This document shows positions 12,368-26,700 of a DNA stretch of 64,000 nt, piece after piece. The DNA comes from Xiphias gladius (taxonomy: Eukaryota > Chordata > Actinopteri > Istiophoriformes > Xiphiidae), in the NCBI RefSeq assembly GCF_016859285.1, contig NC_053417.1, positions 12,010,706 through 12,074,705 of the forward strand, in the 5' to 3' direction. The notes beneath the pieces were generated by a model. It had not been told where the DNA came from. It did not search any database and saw only the letters and a program-made list of their open reading frames with translations. The translations under genes and the position numbers were made by a program. The first letter of the stretch is position 1. Each line of letters opens with the position of its first letter.

Positions 12368-14622
12368 CTAATCCATCCAACCTTTGTCGTGTATCCTCAC
12401 CATCTCACTGAGGAGTCTGTCCTGAACTGACTTCATATCTTTTCTTATCAGGCACATCTGAAAAAAGCAGGCAGAGCAGCAGGGATTTAGGGGTGGGTAT
12501 ATAGAATATGACAGTCAGTACAAGCAGGGGACGAGCTGACAAATGCGACAATGAGATAAGCAAAATATAGTAAAGGCCACTCAGCGAAAAATGACTGGAC
12601 AGACAGGTTGACAGGCAGAGGTGACATGTTCAATGTAAAAAAATAGGTTCACTGTGAATGAATATTTTTCTCTCAAAGCTACCTGAGCTCTGGATTCATG
12701 AAGCTAATTATAAGTCTGAGACTCGAGCAACACAGTGAAGAACATATTAGATGTCAGCTTTTAAGCTTAGGCCCGAGGGTCAGACCTGGGATGTGAATAT
12801 TCTCTGTTCGTACTCCAGGCTGTGACACGCGTGACTCTGGAGGGCTTTTTTCAGGGTATCATTTCTGGAGGGAAGGAGACAAACAATCACGCAACCAAAT
12901 GAGGGAGAGCCAAAGTAGGTGGGAGAACACACATGGTAAAGGAAAAGGAAAAATATATAAATATAGTGTGTTAAAGGGGAACACGGGAAACACAGAAAAA
13001 CACTAAATGCACTATTTCTTAAAAAGTGCACTTCTGGTTTACTTGAAACAATTACAGTACTTGGTGAGTATAATAGTTTAACCCAAGTGTCTTAATTTGA
13101 AGTTGTATTTGATTTGCTTACATGTTTTTCATGTAAAAAATAAGAAATATATATATATTAAAGGAGTCCACTACTGAACCCCTTCGTTGAATGTCAGTGA
13201 TTCAGGAACAAACATATTTCTAACAGTGTCTAGGAATCTGGTAAAACATGGATCTGATCAAGACTGAAAAATACATTTTCCCGTTTTGGGGAGTTTATGT
13301 GACCACAGAATCGGTCAAGATGGAACTCCCCAGAAAAATTACAAAGAACTAAAGACCACTGACAAAATATGGTCAAAGGTCTAACCAGAAAGACAAAAGT
13401 CACTTATTGTAATCATGACACATAAAGTATCTGCTTTAAAGCAGAGTGTCCAAAAACAAGTCACAACAAATAAATAAATAAAAAAAACACATACACTAGC
13501 AACAAAATTGGGAGTATTCGAAGTAGGGATGGGAGGCTGAGGAAAAAGATAATGGGTTCTGACTGAAAAAAAAAAGTGCTGTCAGTGACCAGGGGAAGCT
13601 CACCCATCTAAAACGATCACTTCTCTGATTCATGGAGGCTGTAGGATAATATACATGGTGCTTTTTTAAATATAAGGACAAAGGATACAATCAACGGGGT
13701 CAATTCTTATTTTTAGCGAAGTCAGGAGGGATTTTTGGTTACTCTTGATTTTGCCAAGTGAGGAAATAATGTTGAAATCCTAATTTTATTGCCAACCACT
13801 TATGAAAGAACACTGCTTGGATTAATCACATTAATTAAGCATGAGGAGAGGTGAGGCATGTTGATGAATTTGGGTGCACAAAAATCTACTTTCATGGCCG
13901 TCCATTCATTTTTAAAAGCCATTGTGATCTTAGTATATTTTTGTCATACCCATTAACTTTGACAGGGTATTTGTGCTGAGGGATGGATATCTAACTTATG
14001 ATGATAAGCCTGAGGAAAAACTTATTTTCCAGTCAAGCCTTTTAATCCATGTTCCACAGAATAAACAAGCGCATTACTCAACCTTTTATAGAGTATTTGG
14101 GTTTAAGCCTGTGGGAGCTGCATTCATCAGAGTGTGGCAGGAAAACAGCATCAAACTAAAAACACAACTTTTACAGTGCTCACAAAAACACAAACTCCTA
14201 AATTTCACCTCCTGGTTTCCTGCTCCTGGTAAGAATGGAAAGCCACAGCCTGTTTTTTCCAGTAAATCTGTGAACGAACAGAACAAACACTGATCAGACA
14301 CTGGTCAAATCAACATCAAGAACACATAATATTTAGTCACAGTCTCATCTTACAGAATATTGCCTGGTGAGATATTTTGTGTGTGTGTGTGTGTCTGTGT
14401 GTGTGCCTGCGTGCGTGTGTGTGTGTGTCTGTGTGTGTGCGTGCGTGTGTGTGTGTGTGTCTGTGTGTGTGCCTGCGTGCGTGTGTGTGTGTGTCTGTGT
14501 GTGTGCGTGCGTGTGTGTGTGTGTGTGTGTCTGTGTGTGTGCCTGCGTGCGTGTGTGTGTGTGTGTCTGTGTGTGTGCCTGCGTGCGTGTGTGTGTGTGT
14601 GTGTGTCTGTGTGTGTGCCTGC

Positions 14623-14654
<32 letters not shown>

Positions 14655-14746
14655 CTGTGTGTGTGCCTGCGTGCGTGTGTGTGTGTGTGTCTGTGTGTGT
14701 GCCTGCGTGCGTGTGTGTGTGTGTGTGTGTCTGTGTGTGTGCCTGC

Positions 14747-14783
<37 letters not shown>

Positions 14784-17700
14784 TGTGTGTGTGCCTGCGT
14801 GCGTGTGTGTGTGTGTGTCTGTGTGTGTGCCTGCGTGCGTGTGTGTGTGTGTGTGTCTGTGTGTGTGCCTGCGTGCGTGTGTGTGTGTGTGTGTCTGTGT
14901 GTGTGCCTGCGTGCGTGTGTGTGTGTGTGTCTGTGTGTGTGCCTGCGTGCGTGTGTGTGTGTGTGTGTCTGTGTGTGTGCCTGCGTGCGTGTGTGTGTGT
15001 GTGTCTGTGTGTGTGCCTGCGTGCGTGTGTGTGTGTGTGTCTGTGTGTGTGCCTGCGTGCGTGTGTGTGTGTGTGTGTCTGTGTGTGTGCCTGCGTGCGT
15101 GTGTGTGTGTGTGTGTCTGTGTGTGTGCCTGCGTGCGTGTGTGTGTGTGTGTGTGTCTGTGTGTGTGCCTGCGTGCGTGTGTGTGTGTGACATGTGTGAT
15201 GTGTTCATGACAGGTTGCGAGAATATATTAAGTCTAAAAAAATATATTGACTGCTTTCGCAGACACACACAGGCACAATGCCTAAATCATAACACGTATT
15301 ATTTTAACAACCGTTTTTAACCTGCTTCAGATAAAGGGGAACTACACAATGTATAGTCCCAGTCATGCCGGTACTACTGCTTATTCTCTTGCTCTCCTGA
15401 CTATATACAGTAAATGTGTGTCACTCTGTTAGCATGACCAACCTGGAACTTCTTCTTTAGCTCAGAGCTGAATTGTTGACACAGGTTACTTGGGTTTACA
15501 GCAATTCCTTGCAGCTCCAAATCCTCATCCGTATCCATGGCTCCACCCCCCACTTCAGCCTCCCAGTGAGTGGAGCTCACCGTGTGGAAAGAAGACATAA
15601 CCTGGCTCACCTCACCTTCAGCAGACACCTCAGCGACTGAGGAAACAGAAAGATCAACTAATGTGATAAGAAACACTAATTCAGAGAGTCAAATTGCTGG
15701 TGAGCACACACAAAAAAACTTATTATTTAAACTATACAGGTTTCAAATTGAATAATGGTAACTAAAAAAAGAAGGCATTGAAAACAAACTTCTTCACTGC
15801 ATTTTAAGAAGAACTATCATAAAAAATGTCTTTTTCCAGACTCATATAATATATGTGGGGAAGACTTGGAAGGAATTTAGTAAAAGGTATTAAGTGAATT
15901 TGCAGAACATTATGATGTCAAAGTGAAGTTGACCTTTCACCTTTTGGATATAAAATTTAATCATTTTATCCTATTAGACATTTGTGTGAAATTTGTCTAT
16001 AGTGTATGAATTCTTGAATTATGGCCTAAAACATGTGTTGTGAGGTCAAAGTCACCTTGACTTTTGACCACCAAAATCTAATCAATTCATCCTTGAGTCC
16101 AAGTGAACGTTTGTGCCAGATGTAATGAAATTCCCTCCAGGCGTGCCTGAGAATACCGCGTTCACAAGAATGGGATGGACGTAATACTCCGACCATAGCT
16201 GTCGCCGGTGTGGAGGCATAAAAATGTATCTCACATGTAACTATTACATTATATTTTATTTTAGGACAACTTAACCTTTATGCTTTTGGGCATTTCTTAT
16301 GGTAAACAGACACCAGTTCCAGAAAAAAGTTCCGATCACAAGATCTGTGCTTTGTCAAATCGCCTGACACTGAATGTGATGTCATGTAAAAACTGGGGAA
16401 AAGGGTACCTGTGCCATGAGTTGTGTCTCTTTCAGGCTTTTTCTTTGTATTCTGATATTCTTCTGATATTATTTCTTTGGTGAATTTGAAAGTTCTATCC
16501 TTTAGCCCGCTTCCCTTGTTTTCCTGTTCTTCTAAACTACTTTGTTCTCCCCAGGTCTGGACCTGACCATGAGGTTCGGTTGCTGAAACCATGAGGAAAT
16601 ATGCCTATTATCCCACGCAGGAGTCATTGCCAATACTAGAGGTGAAAATTTGAAAATGGTCAGGTTTTAGTACATAATACTGCACCTCTGTCATGTCTTA
16701 ACTACGTAGCATATAGTATGTGAATGATGATTTGAGAAGTAACTTATCACCAAGATGCTTCATGGGATCCAGCTGACCTTAATTAGAGAGGATCACACAG
16801 AAAATTCAAACCAATGAAAAGTTCTGTTGACTTATGAAATGATGGAACACATTCCCCAAGGTGTTAAAAACTGATGTGGTGACTTTTATAATACGTTGTG
16901 TGATTCATGCATATGTTTTTCAGGTTCTCTGCATGAAAGGCATTGACTTCCACATATTATTCCATCTGGACATGATGTTATTCCTGAGTGAATTTACCAC
17001 TGACTACAACACGTCACATATCTTACAGGACTTGAACAACTTCCTTGGCTTCATCCGAGGAGAATGCTGCCCTCTCATCTTGCTTTTCTTCCTCTCTTCC
17101 TTCTCATCTTCCCCGGAACTACTGGATGAGGAGATTTGGCGCTTGCGACTGGGTCCTGCAACAAGAGCCACAAGTTACAATACATTGCCCATTATAAGAC
17201 TGTTTCTTAACAAAGGCACTTCCTCTAAAACATATCAATGATTTGACAATGGAGCCCCATTTGAGGAAATTTGTGCAGGGAACTTGTTCAGATAGAGAGG
17301 GAATCTAGCTCTGGGGTTAGACTTTGGAAACTGGGAAATCCAGTTTATACCTGTGAAGGACCAAGCTGAACACAAAAGGTCATTTACCTGAGATATGAAG
17401 CTGTGCAGGCTTTACGTCTCGGTCTGAAGGTGGTGTCTTCTGTCAGGATGGACAGAAATGCATTAGTCGTTTGTAACTCAGTAAGTGATTATTGGTCTTT
17501 CAGTGCTCCCATCCATCCATCCATCCATCATCATGCAATCATAAAACATAAACTGTAGTAAGGCCATCTCTACCTCTGTTCTATGAGACACGGTCAGAGC
17601 AGCATCGGGGTTGTCCTTAACTCTGCTAGTGAGCGTGAATGACTTAGTGGATGATTGGCTGCGTGAAACCTGTGATACTGAAGACGCCTGACTAAACCCA

Positions 17701-20700
17701 TAAAGGCGGCAATGGTTGACAGTGTCTTCAGGGAATGGTGACTGAGAAGGATAGGGCATGGACGGCTTGTCCAGCTCAAAGAGTGTGGATGTCAACAGGG
17801 GCCGAGTGGACAGAGACAAAGGAGACTGATGTGCTGGGGATAGACGCTCCTGAACTTGACTTATCTGGAAACAAGTAAAGGCATGGAGAGGGCCAGAAAG
17901 TGATGAGAAAATGATGGACAAGAGGAAGTATGGCAGCTCATTTAGTGGTTATCTAATCACCATGCCTGTCCTGGATTAGTGACAGTAAAATGATAAAGAC
18001 ATTTTCAACAATGCATTAAGAGGCACAGATGAACTGTTGCAGCTCTATTATCTGTTCTGCCTGGAGTTAAATAGGCCATTTCAATCATGCTGCTTAATTG
18101 TTCAGAACATCGTGTTTAATTCCAACATTTTCTACATAAATACATGATATATCTATTAGGGAAAGTTGAATTTCTGAAATGGCCACTTCAGACTTATGAT
18201 TCCACACACTGACCCCTGAGATAATCTCCGTAGTCTAATGTTAACCCTGAAAAGTATTAGCAGTTAACGGTGGAGCAGTTTGAGAAAATGGTTTCAGAAG
18301 GAGGGACGTCTCACGTCTTCACCTTCTCTGCTCACATTTTCCCAGCTGGTCTGGGAATTTCAAATAGCAATGCTCAGCTCACAGACCTACATATTCTAGA
18401 CTACACTGCTCAGATATACAGTATATCATCTGGGTAAAAAGGAGCCTGTTGTACACGCTACATTAAACTCTGAATGTGATTCTAACCCTTGACAAGGAAT
18501 CCACAAGAACTACATAAGACGTCAGAAAGGTGCTGCTGTACCTCTGTTTCACTAGGTCCAATGGGAGGATTTGGTTCAGGGGTTTGACCTCCCAGTGAAG
18601 GGGGAGAGGTGGCAGACTGGATGGACTGAGGCTTGGATCTGCTGTGCTTCTTTTCTGCACTGGAGAAAGAGGAGGGCTTTAAGTTTCCTTTACTGCTGAC
18701 TGTAGAGCGAGGTTTGGGTAGCAGCAGGATTGGCGAGGGGGTGTCCTGGCAGGCAGGGTCAGGAGAGTCAGGGAGTGGGGATCCCCGCGGGGTGAGGAGA
18801 GGGGAGCAGGTCAAACCCAGGGTTAGGTCTGACCTCTTGGCAGCTGTGAGGATCCAAAATAAGCACAGATGTTCAAACAGCTGGCCTCAGAAGTTTGACA
18901 GAGAGTAAAAGGTCAATATATACATGCTTTAATAAATATCAATTTACAGTTAAGAGGTTGGAGAGCAATAGGGTCATTTATATAAGAGTTTTAAAACTCT
19001 CTGCATAAAGGTGGTCAGAGTGAAAATGCATCTAGTGCAAACACAGAATAAAACACTCTATGCTTACACAGGTGTTAATACAAAATATCTAATGACTGAC
19101 ACTGAACTGGACATGTTTTACATAAAATGGGTGTAACAATTTTGGTTTTGAAGGATATTCTTTTGTACACATATCCATCTCAGGTTGGACTAATTCAAAT
19201 TCTCTTTCTGGCCATTAAAATAAAAGTGGTAACTTAAGTTATTTTTTACGGCAGGACCCCACTTCACCAGCCACAAGCAGAATTGACTGAGATGAACTCA
19301 GGCTCTACGTGTGACTGAATAATATCCAAAGGCAGGTGCTTTTATTCCCTCTTGAGCCAGCTAAATACAAAAGTTGCTATACTAAGTGAAAGCCAAAAAT
19401 GATCTCGCTATACAATCTACTATACTTCAGTTGAATCCAAGCAAAAGTAATGTTTGTAAATGACTGGAAACAATTTTTGCCACCAAAGTGTCAAAAAGAC
19501 TATTAAGTAATAAATGTGGCCATTGTGATGGAATTAATTAACCATCTCACCCACCATGAAACATATAATAGACATTAGCTGATGTCAAAGGAGTCAAATG
19601 ACTCTTCTAACTAACTCTGATGTTGGTGAGTGGCTTTCAACAGAGTCTTACATCTCATCCTCTCGATGGAAGGAGGGGACGGACAGAACGAGGTCTGGTG
19701 GGCAGCCCAAGAATCCTTCAATGCATTCGTCTGCTCTTGGACAGGGAAGACATTTTTCTTAATGGACTTTGAAGTTTCTCGAAGAACATTCTTAGGCCTC
19801 TGCTGGTGAAAAAAAAGTATTTCTGTTATATATGATGATCAAAAAGCACAAAACCCACTCAAGCTCACAATGCGCACATGCACGTTCAAGACGTCTCATT
19901 TCCAGCTTAATAAAATAAAAAAGTAACATCTCACTATTTTTACACCTTTGATGTTACATGATATACAGTATTCTGTCTCTAGATATGTATATATTTAAAT
20001 TTTTGCAGACCAGGACAACATTTTCTTATGCATCCTATTAGGACAACATTCATTTGCATCTGTTTGAATGAATACGTCAACATGCATGCATACACATCTA
20101 ATTTGTATATTTCATAAAATGATCCAGTGGTGCTCATTAGCACTCCTGGTCTATATTTTGTGAACATATAAACCACCAGGATCTACTAGAATGTAAATCG
20201 ATCAGTTGTCCAATATGGTGGGGTGTTTGATATTTTTTCCTATATATTTCCCTTTGTAGAATTTAATTAGAATTTTCCAAATGTGATCAACAGACAGTCA
20301 TCACAATAAAGCTAGTATCATCAGATGTGCTTTGGGACCTCTGAAAAGGTCTTCACAATCCTCTTCCCCTGCTGGTCTACAAAATATTTTAAGGACTATC
20401 GACAAATTTACAGCTGAGAAAAGTTGCCTGTGGCTTACCTCTTCTTTCTTTCTTCCAATTTGATTTCCACCCCGTGTTTCCCCACCCCAGATTTTTTGTT
20501 TATTTTTGATGAATGCTACCTAATACATTCTTCATAGCTAGAATTGTTACCTCATCAAAATGATGCAACATTAAAAATGAGAACACTATAGTCCGATAAA
20601 ACATATTATATGTCTGTTTGGAACATTTTAGTTATTCATCTGATATCTGATAAACTCAGGCGTACAGATGCTTTGTGGCATGCAGAATAGATAATTGTTA

Positions 20701-23700
20701 AATCAGGATATCAAGAAATATAAACTGTATGACATCTACCTTGGAAGTGGATGACTGCTCTAACACCGACTCTGACTGTCTGCTATGATAGTTGCTCTCT
20801 AGCCTCATATAGCTTCTGGTTGATTGCTTGCTGGCAGACTTTTTCTTCATCATGCAAGCAGCCTCATGAGTTTTCTCAGTATTCTCCAGATGATCAGGCA
20901 AGGAGTACTATTATTAAGGGACAAAGAAAGTATGATTTTAGTCTATTTGAAACTCCATTATAATTAACTGCTTTCTTTCTAATATTATATAAAATAAATA
21001 TATCCGGTGTACTCCCACTGACATGACTGATTTTGACCAGTTTTTTGACTTGAGTTAATTGAGTGTTTGAAGCTGTTATGTAGTTTGCTGCCTTGACACA
21101 GTTTGTTTTACAGTACTCACTGTGATGCATCTGTGTAACACGGTATGTTACACCTTTGACTTCATGAAAGATTGTATTATTAGTTTTACTATTTGGAATT
21201 AAGATGTCTGCTCCATTGTAATGCAGACTTTGACCACACTGTAGTATTATTTTATTAAACAAAATATAAAAATGGTAATGTTATTGCTATATAATTCAGA
21301 CAGACAGGAAATAAAATATTCTTATCAGAACAAACCTAGTCGTGAGCCATGTGTATACAGAATAAGAAAATATATATTATATGTTCAGCGGTGTTTCAAA
21401 AGAGAAAAAAAAAAAATGCAAAAGTGACTTAAGATATAGGGGAGGTCTTTTGCCTTGGGAACCGGAGGGTTCTCCGATTCTGACTGGCTATCATCAGTAT
21501 CTGGCTCCCTGTAGTTCTTGGTGGAGGTGGCTGCAGCTCTTTTGGGCCTCCTGCCTGCTTCAGGTGCTGCTGCTGGCTTCACTGTCTTCTTCGGCTGCTC
21601 CACTCTCTCCTTCACATTGTTCTTCTTCTGCTTAAACAACAATGACACACTGCGGCCTACTGTGACAGTGCACTTCAGGATTAAAGTCCATTATTTACAA
21701 AAAACAATACTGCCTTACTTTATTGGGTTTGGTCGTGCCCTTTACAGGTTTTGGGGAGGGTGGTGATAAATCTGGGGATTCATCTGCAATGACAGAAAGC
21801 ACATTCTGTTTATGGAAATACTATTGTTTTTACATAACTCTGTCAAAATCTAGTCTTAATGTGATGAGTTTCAGACTGAAAACATGAATTAAGGGCTTAC
21901 ATGAAGTATGAGGTGACACAGCTTTAGGCTTATTGGGTGCCTGCCTTGAGTATGTGGTAACTTTGGGTTTGGGTTTTCTGCTTGAGTCCCTCAGCCAGCT
22001 GACCTCTGTCACGGCATAGTCTGTATCTGTGTCACTGAACAAATGCTTTTTCAGATACCGCTTCTCCTGTAACACCAAAGGTAGTGGGAGATAGAAAGAT
22101 TGAAAAAGAGATAGAGAGAGAGACAAGCTTTATTGGCCAGCACATCTTGCAGTTAAATTTTTTAATGATTGCTGCATAACTCTTGCCCCTATAATAAATG
22201 TAAGCCATAACTTTTGAAAAGTCAAACATTTCCTTAATTGGGAAGATTTGTGTGTTTTACTTCTTTTTCCCGACAAGACCTGAACTACATGAGTACACAC
22301 ACAGCAAGCATACACACATCTACACAGAGACAGTCTCTTCCAGCTTCAACTTTTAATACCTATAATAAAATACTACAGTACAATGAAAGTATACTTTTAT
22401 CACAGGTTGTCCTTTCTTGGTTGTGCTGTGAAGTACTGAAGAGTCATGGTTGCCACTGTCAAACAATATGGGGAATATGAAATTAGACAGATTTTAATAT
22501 AAACTCTTGACAGAATGTTACTGTCTTAAAGACCGCAATTCTTGACAAATTAGCCCACAGGCCTTTCTCAACAGTAAGACCTACCTTCTCGATATGGCAG
22601 AAGTGTTAGTGAAGGGTTTGTCTTTTCCCTAAAGAGCAATAAATCAGACTTTAACACCACGGTGGCATACTGAGTACTCCTGTATAATATATCCGAAGTT
22701 ATAAAATTACTAAAACTAACATTAGGAATATTTACCCCAATACTCAATGGTGCATCAATGTCGAATGCAAAAACATCCTTTCTGTTCAACAGGAAAAAAA
22801 AAATTACATACATTCTAAAATGCACTAAAAGCCACTAAAATATTCAAATGTACCTCAGTACTTTAATTGAACCATACTTCCTCTGCCTTGAAGACTTTGT
22901 TGCTGTTTTACTGTGGGATTTCATTAGGCTTACAGCTCCTGATACATCTCTCTAGAGCACATAAAGATCATCTTTAGTAAATCAAGCAGGAGAAAAGTAA
23001 CTTAAAGTCAATCCTAACCATAAAACCAAGTAATGATCACTTACTTTAGCAGTTGATAACCAGCTCATATTGAAGATCGGCCTATTACAAAAACAAAAAC
23101 GGTTCCTTGGTGGCTCAGTTATGCTAGTAATGACATTTGTTCATTTACTACAGTACAACATAACGTGGCCCTACAACCATCAAGGTGCATACCTGTTAAC
23201 AAGAGGAGGAATCCAGCTCTGATGAATATTTTCTACTGTATTTTTTGCTGCGGTTTGGGTGTTAATCTCATAATGGCTAGAGATGAGCTTCACCATGCTT
23301 TCCGCAACCTCTGCATCTCTCTGAGTAGTGACAACAGAAGGTGTGAGAATCACATTATATACAATATTAAGAACCTTAGAATGGACATTAAGCTGCTTAA
23401 AGTTCACAAATATCATACCTTCTCTTTTTTTGAAAGGGCCCTGTTAGTTTCAGCCTTAACACCAGGTGGTATCCTCTCCTGCATAGCTTTCGTTATAGGG
23501 GCCTTGACTTGAGCTTTGTTTGGAGCAGCATCTGCCTCCACTGACATCAGGCCTTTTCGATTCCCTTTGGTCAGGCCATTTCTCTGGGCCTGCTGCACTT
23601 TGGGATCAAACAAAGTGGAAACACATTGGCCTGCAGAGATTCTGCCTTTAGACTCCCCTTTGATATCAGACATTTTTCTCTGGGGTGCAGCTGGGACGTG

Positions 23701-26700
23701 AGGTACACAATCTTGGTTCTTCTCACTGAGGACCTGCTGAAGGCGCTGGGTGAGGTCAGTATGAAGCTGCTTTTGGCTGATTGGGCCTGAGCCTGGAACT
23801 GACAATCTCAGTGCTAAGGACGGGCGTTCCCACTGCTGTGCCAAACTTGAATGAGGCTCTAAAGAAAAAAAATTGAATTTGAAAAGAAAAAAAAAAAAAA
23901 GTTTGATAACATATATTTTTTAACCAAGATATGTTTTGTGTGTGTCACTAGCTATTAATGTGCAAAACATTTAGTCGACATCTTAGAATTAGTGAAGATA
24001 TTTGATGATTTCTTTGCTTACCAGGTTTTGTAAGAGTATTTATTTTCTGTGTGGGCATCATTAGCATTTCAGAAACTGATAGTTTGTTCCAGTGAGAAGA
24101 TCTGCAATTTGAAAACATAAACATGTTTAGATATACACTCTATATACACCTACTGTATAAACACAAATACATGCAACATTACCAATAAGAGAATTGATGT
24201 TAGTAGATCTGCAAAGAGTATGGTGATGCTTCACAGTGCTTACATGTTTCTCACAGATTTGGGTTGGGTGTCAGGCACAAAACTATCCTCTGTAAGTAAA
24301 AAGATCAAGGGTGGGTTCATGAGAAGTAATAATAATGGTATAGCTCTATTCCTGGGCTAAGCTAAAGTCAATACAATACCCAGAGACTGTTGTTCTCCCT
24401 GTCCAGCTAGAACTATATCTACTGCTTTTGCTACCGGGATGTTCTGTAGGATAGGCAGAGACAACAAATTTAAATGAATGATATAGTTTATGTAAATGCA
24501 ACTTTCCTTCCACTGAAATAACATGTTAAATACATACAGGCCTGTCAGGCCAAATTACACCAGATTTGCCTGAAAGCTGGAAAAGAAATCCTGTTTGGAG
24601 GGCTATTTTATAATATTTAATACATGTAACTTTAATAGTTAATACATGTCATTACTAAGAAGAGTCAATAGTAAAATTGCTCTGCGAAAGTAAATCATGT
24701 CATACCCTCATATACTGAAAACAGTTTTGAATGATTCTGCAGAAGTAGACAACACATACTGCTTTAACTTTATTTAAAAACATAATAATTTGGTGATTAT
24801 ACCTTTTTGTGTTTTCCAACCTTTTTCTTATTGGCCTGTTTGGAAGCAGAGCTCTGTAGAGACATATCACTCTGTGGAAGAGACCATGAAGTTAAGGTTT
24901 CATTCCAAAAGCCATAACAGTATCACATTTTGCATACCGTGACATTTTGGTTTGCTGTTGAGAGACCAATCAGAGCTTAAAGCAGTGTTTAGTACTTTGA
25001 ACACTTAAACAGCACGTGTAGTATGTTAAGTGCAGGGTATTCAGTGTGTTTCATACCTGCTCTATCAAGCCACCTGCTATCGGGATGCAGGGTGTTGTGC
25101 CAGGACTCTTAGCAGTCGTCCTTAGTTCTCCCAGGTAAAATTCACCTTTCCTATCACATGAACGAACCATCTCCAGAGATGCCTTCCCTTTACCCTTGGC
25201 TGGAGTGTTTAAAAGGGAGAAAAGAACAATGTTATAGTTGAGAGTTCATTCTACATGCCTTTGCTTTAAATTATCTTTACGGACAATAAGAACGTAAGAA
25301 AGATAGAATAAAAAGTGATAAGAAGCTTCCTGTCAAGCAAGACAAACTGCCTAGAAAGCTTTGGGCTATAATACTGTGGATGTGATTATGGATATGACAA
25401 GAATCTGGTTACATTAGAAATAGACATGCATTTAAGAATGAATTTTTTAGAGTTTTTAGACTTCTAAGGACTGATGATACCATGAAGATAATGCAATAAT
25501 ACTGCAACTGGTGTGACAGCAATTGTTTAGTTTCTAGTGTCCACCTACTCGATGGCATAACAGCAGAAAGGGACCTGGCACCATGTACATTTCTTCCAGC
25601 ACTATTGCTGATGATGGTGGTGGACTCTGAAATCCTCATCTCGGCTGGGGTCACCATCTGTATAGAAAATCAGAATGACTGTGTCTGTAAACCTTTTGTG
25701 TGGCGTCCTTAAAAGACCAGTGTGTAAGATTTAGGGGGGGTCTATAATCAGAAATGGTATATCCCATATCCCATATAAATATTTTATATGTAATCCTTTT
25801 CACATTAAGTTTAGGGCACAGGATCACCTACAGAATGGAAAAAAAAGAAACTCTACATTCAATATGTATTCAGTGTCTTGCGGAATGATGAATGAATACT
25901 TGTCAGCTAAACGCTTGAACCTGACATAGTTTAGTTCCCTTGCTCTCTACGCCCCCTACTGGCCCTGACAGTTAGTTTTCAAGACATTTCATCATTTCAT
26001 TTGGTGATCTAAGTGCCAGATGCACATTCTCATAGCAGAACTGCAACTAGCAACTGCACTTTTTGATATACTGTATTAATTTTTTTCAGGAACACATTTA
26101 TTATTTAACCACTATGTTAACAATCTCAAGTGCAGTCAATTAAAATCATACGAGTTATACGCTTTACTTAATCTTAACCATGCTTAATTTTCTTTCTCTC
26201 AAACACCTTACTCTTGATTCATCTTTTCTAGACATAAAGCATAATGGTGTTATGTACTGTATTGTTACATTAAATCATATTACACAAAATAGTGTAATAA
26301 CTGGACAGAACCACGGTTTTGTCTAAAATGTCATTTAATGTACCTTCGAGTAATTAGAAAAAATGTAATGTACTAACTATACATTTACTGAATTAGCAAG
26401 AATTACTCCTTTAACCCAGATCCAAAAATCCCAAAAACCTGGGGAGCCTGGTTATGTATATTTATGAGCTCACTGAACTGACAAAGTCCATTGTCACTGA
26501 AAAACCTACTGTATGTCTGGAGTTAAACTTTAATATACTTAACTGCTAAACATTTGAGTTAATATACAATGCAAAATTCTTTTACCTGTATAGGTGCAGA
26601 TGGGACAGGTAAAAGGTCCAGGGTGGTATTTTTCTCACTTTCACCAAGGGAGACCTGGCTCTCTGGAACAACCTCCATGAAGAAAGGCATGCCGTACAAA

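Noticed and set aside
14345-15320. Very long open frames (about 276-317 codons) on both strands
   Set aside because: They are produced by the GT minisatellite, whose units lack stop codons in several frames; the residues are only C/V/R/A or H/T/R repeats.
16861-17241. 126-codon plus-strand frame
   Set aside because: It runs over the sycp2 exon at 17027-17155, which is read on the minus strand with proper splice sites (MKPRKLFKS).
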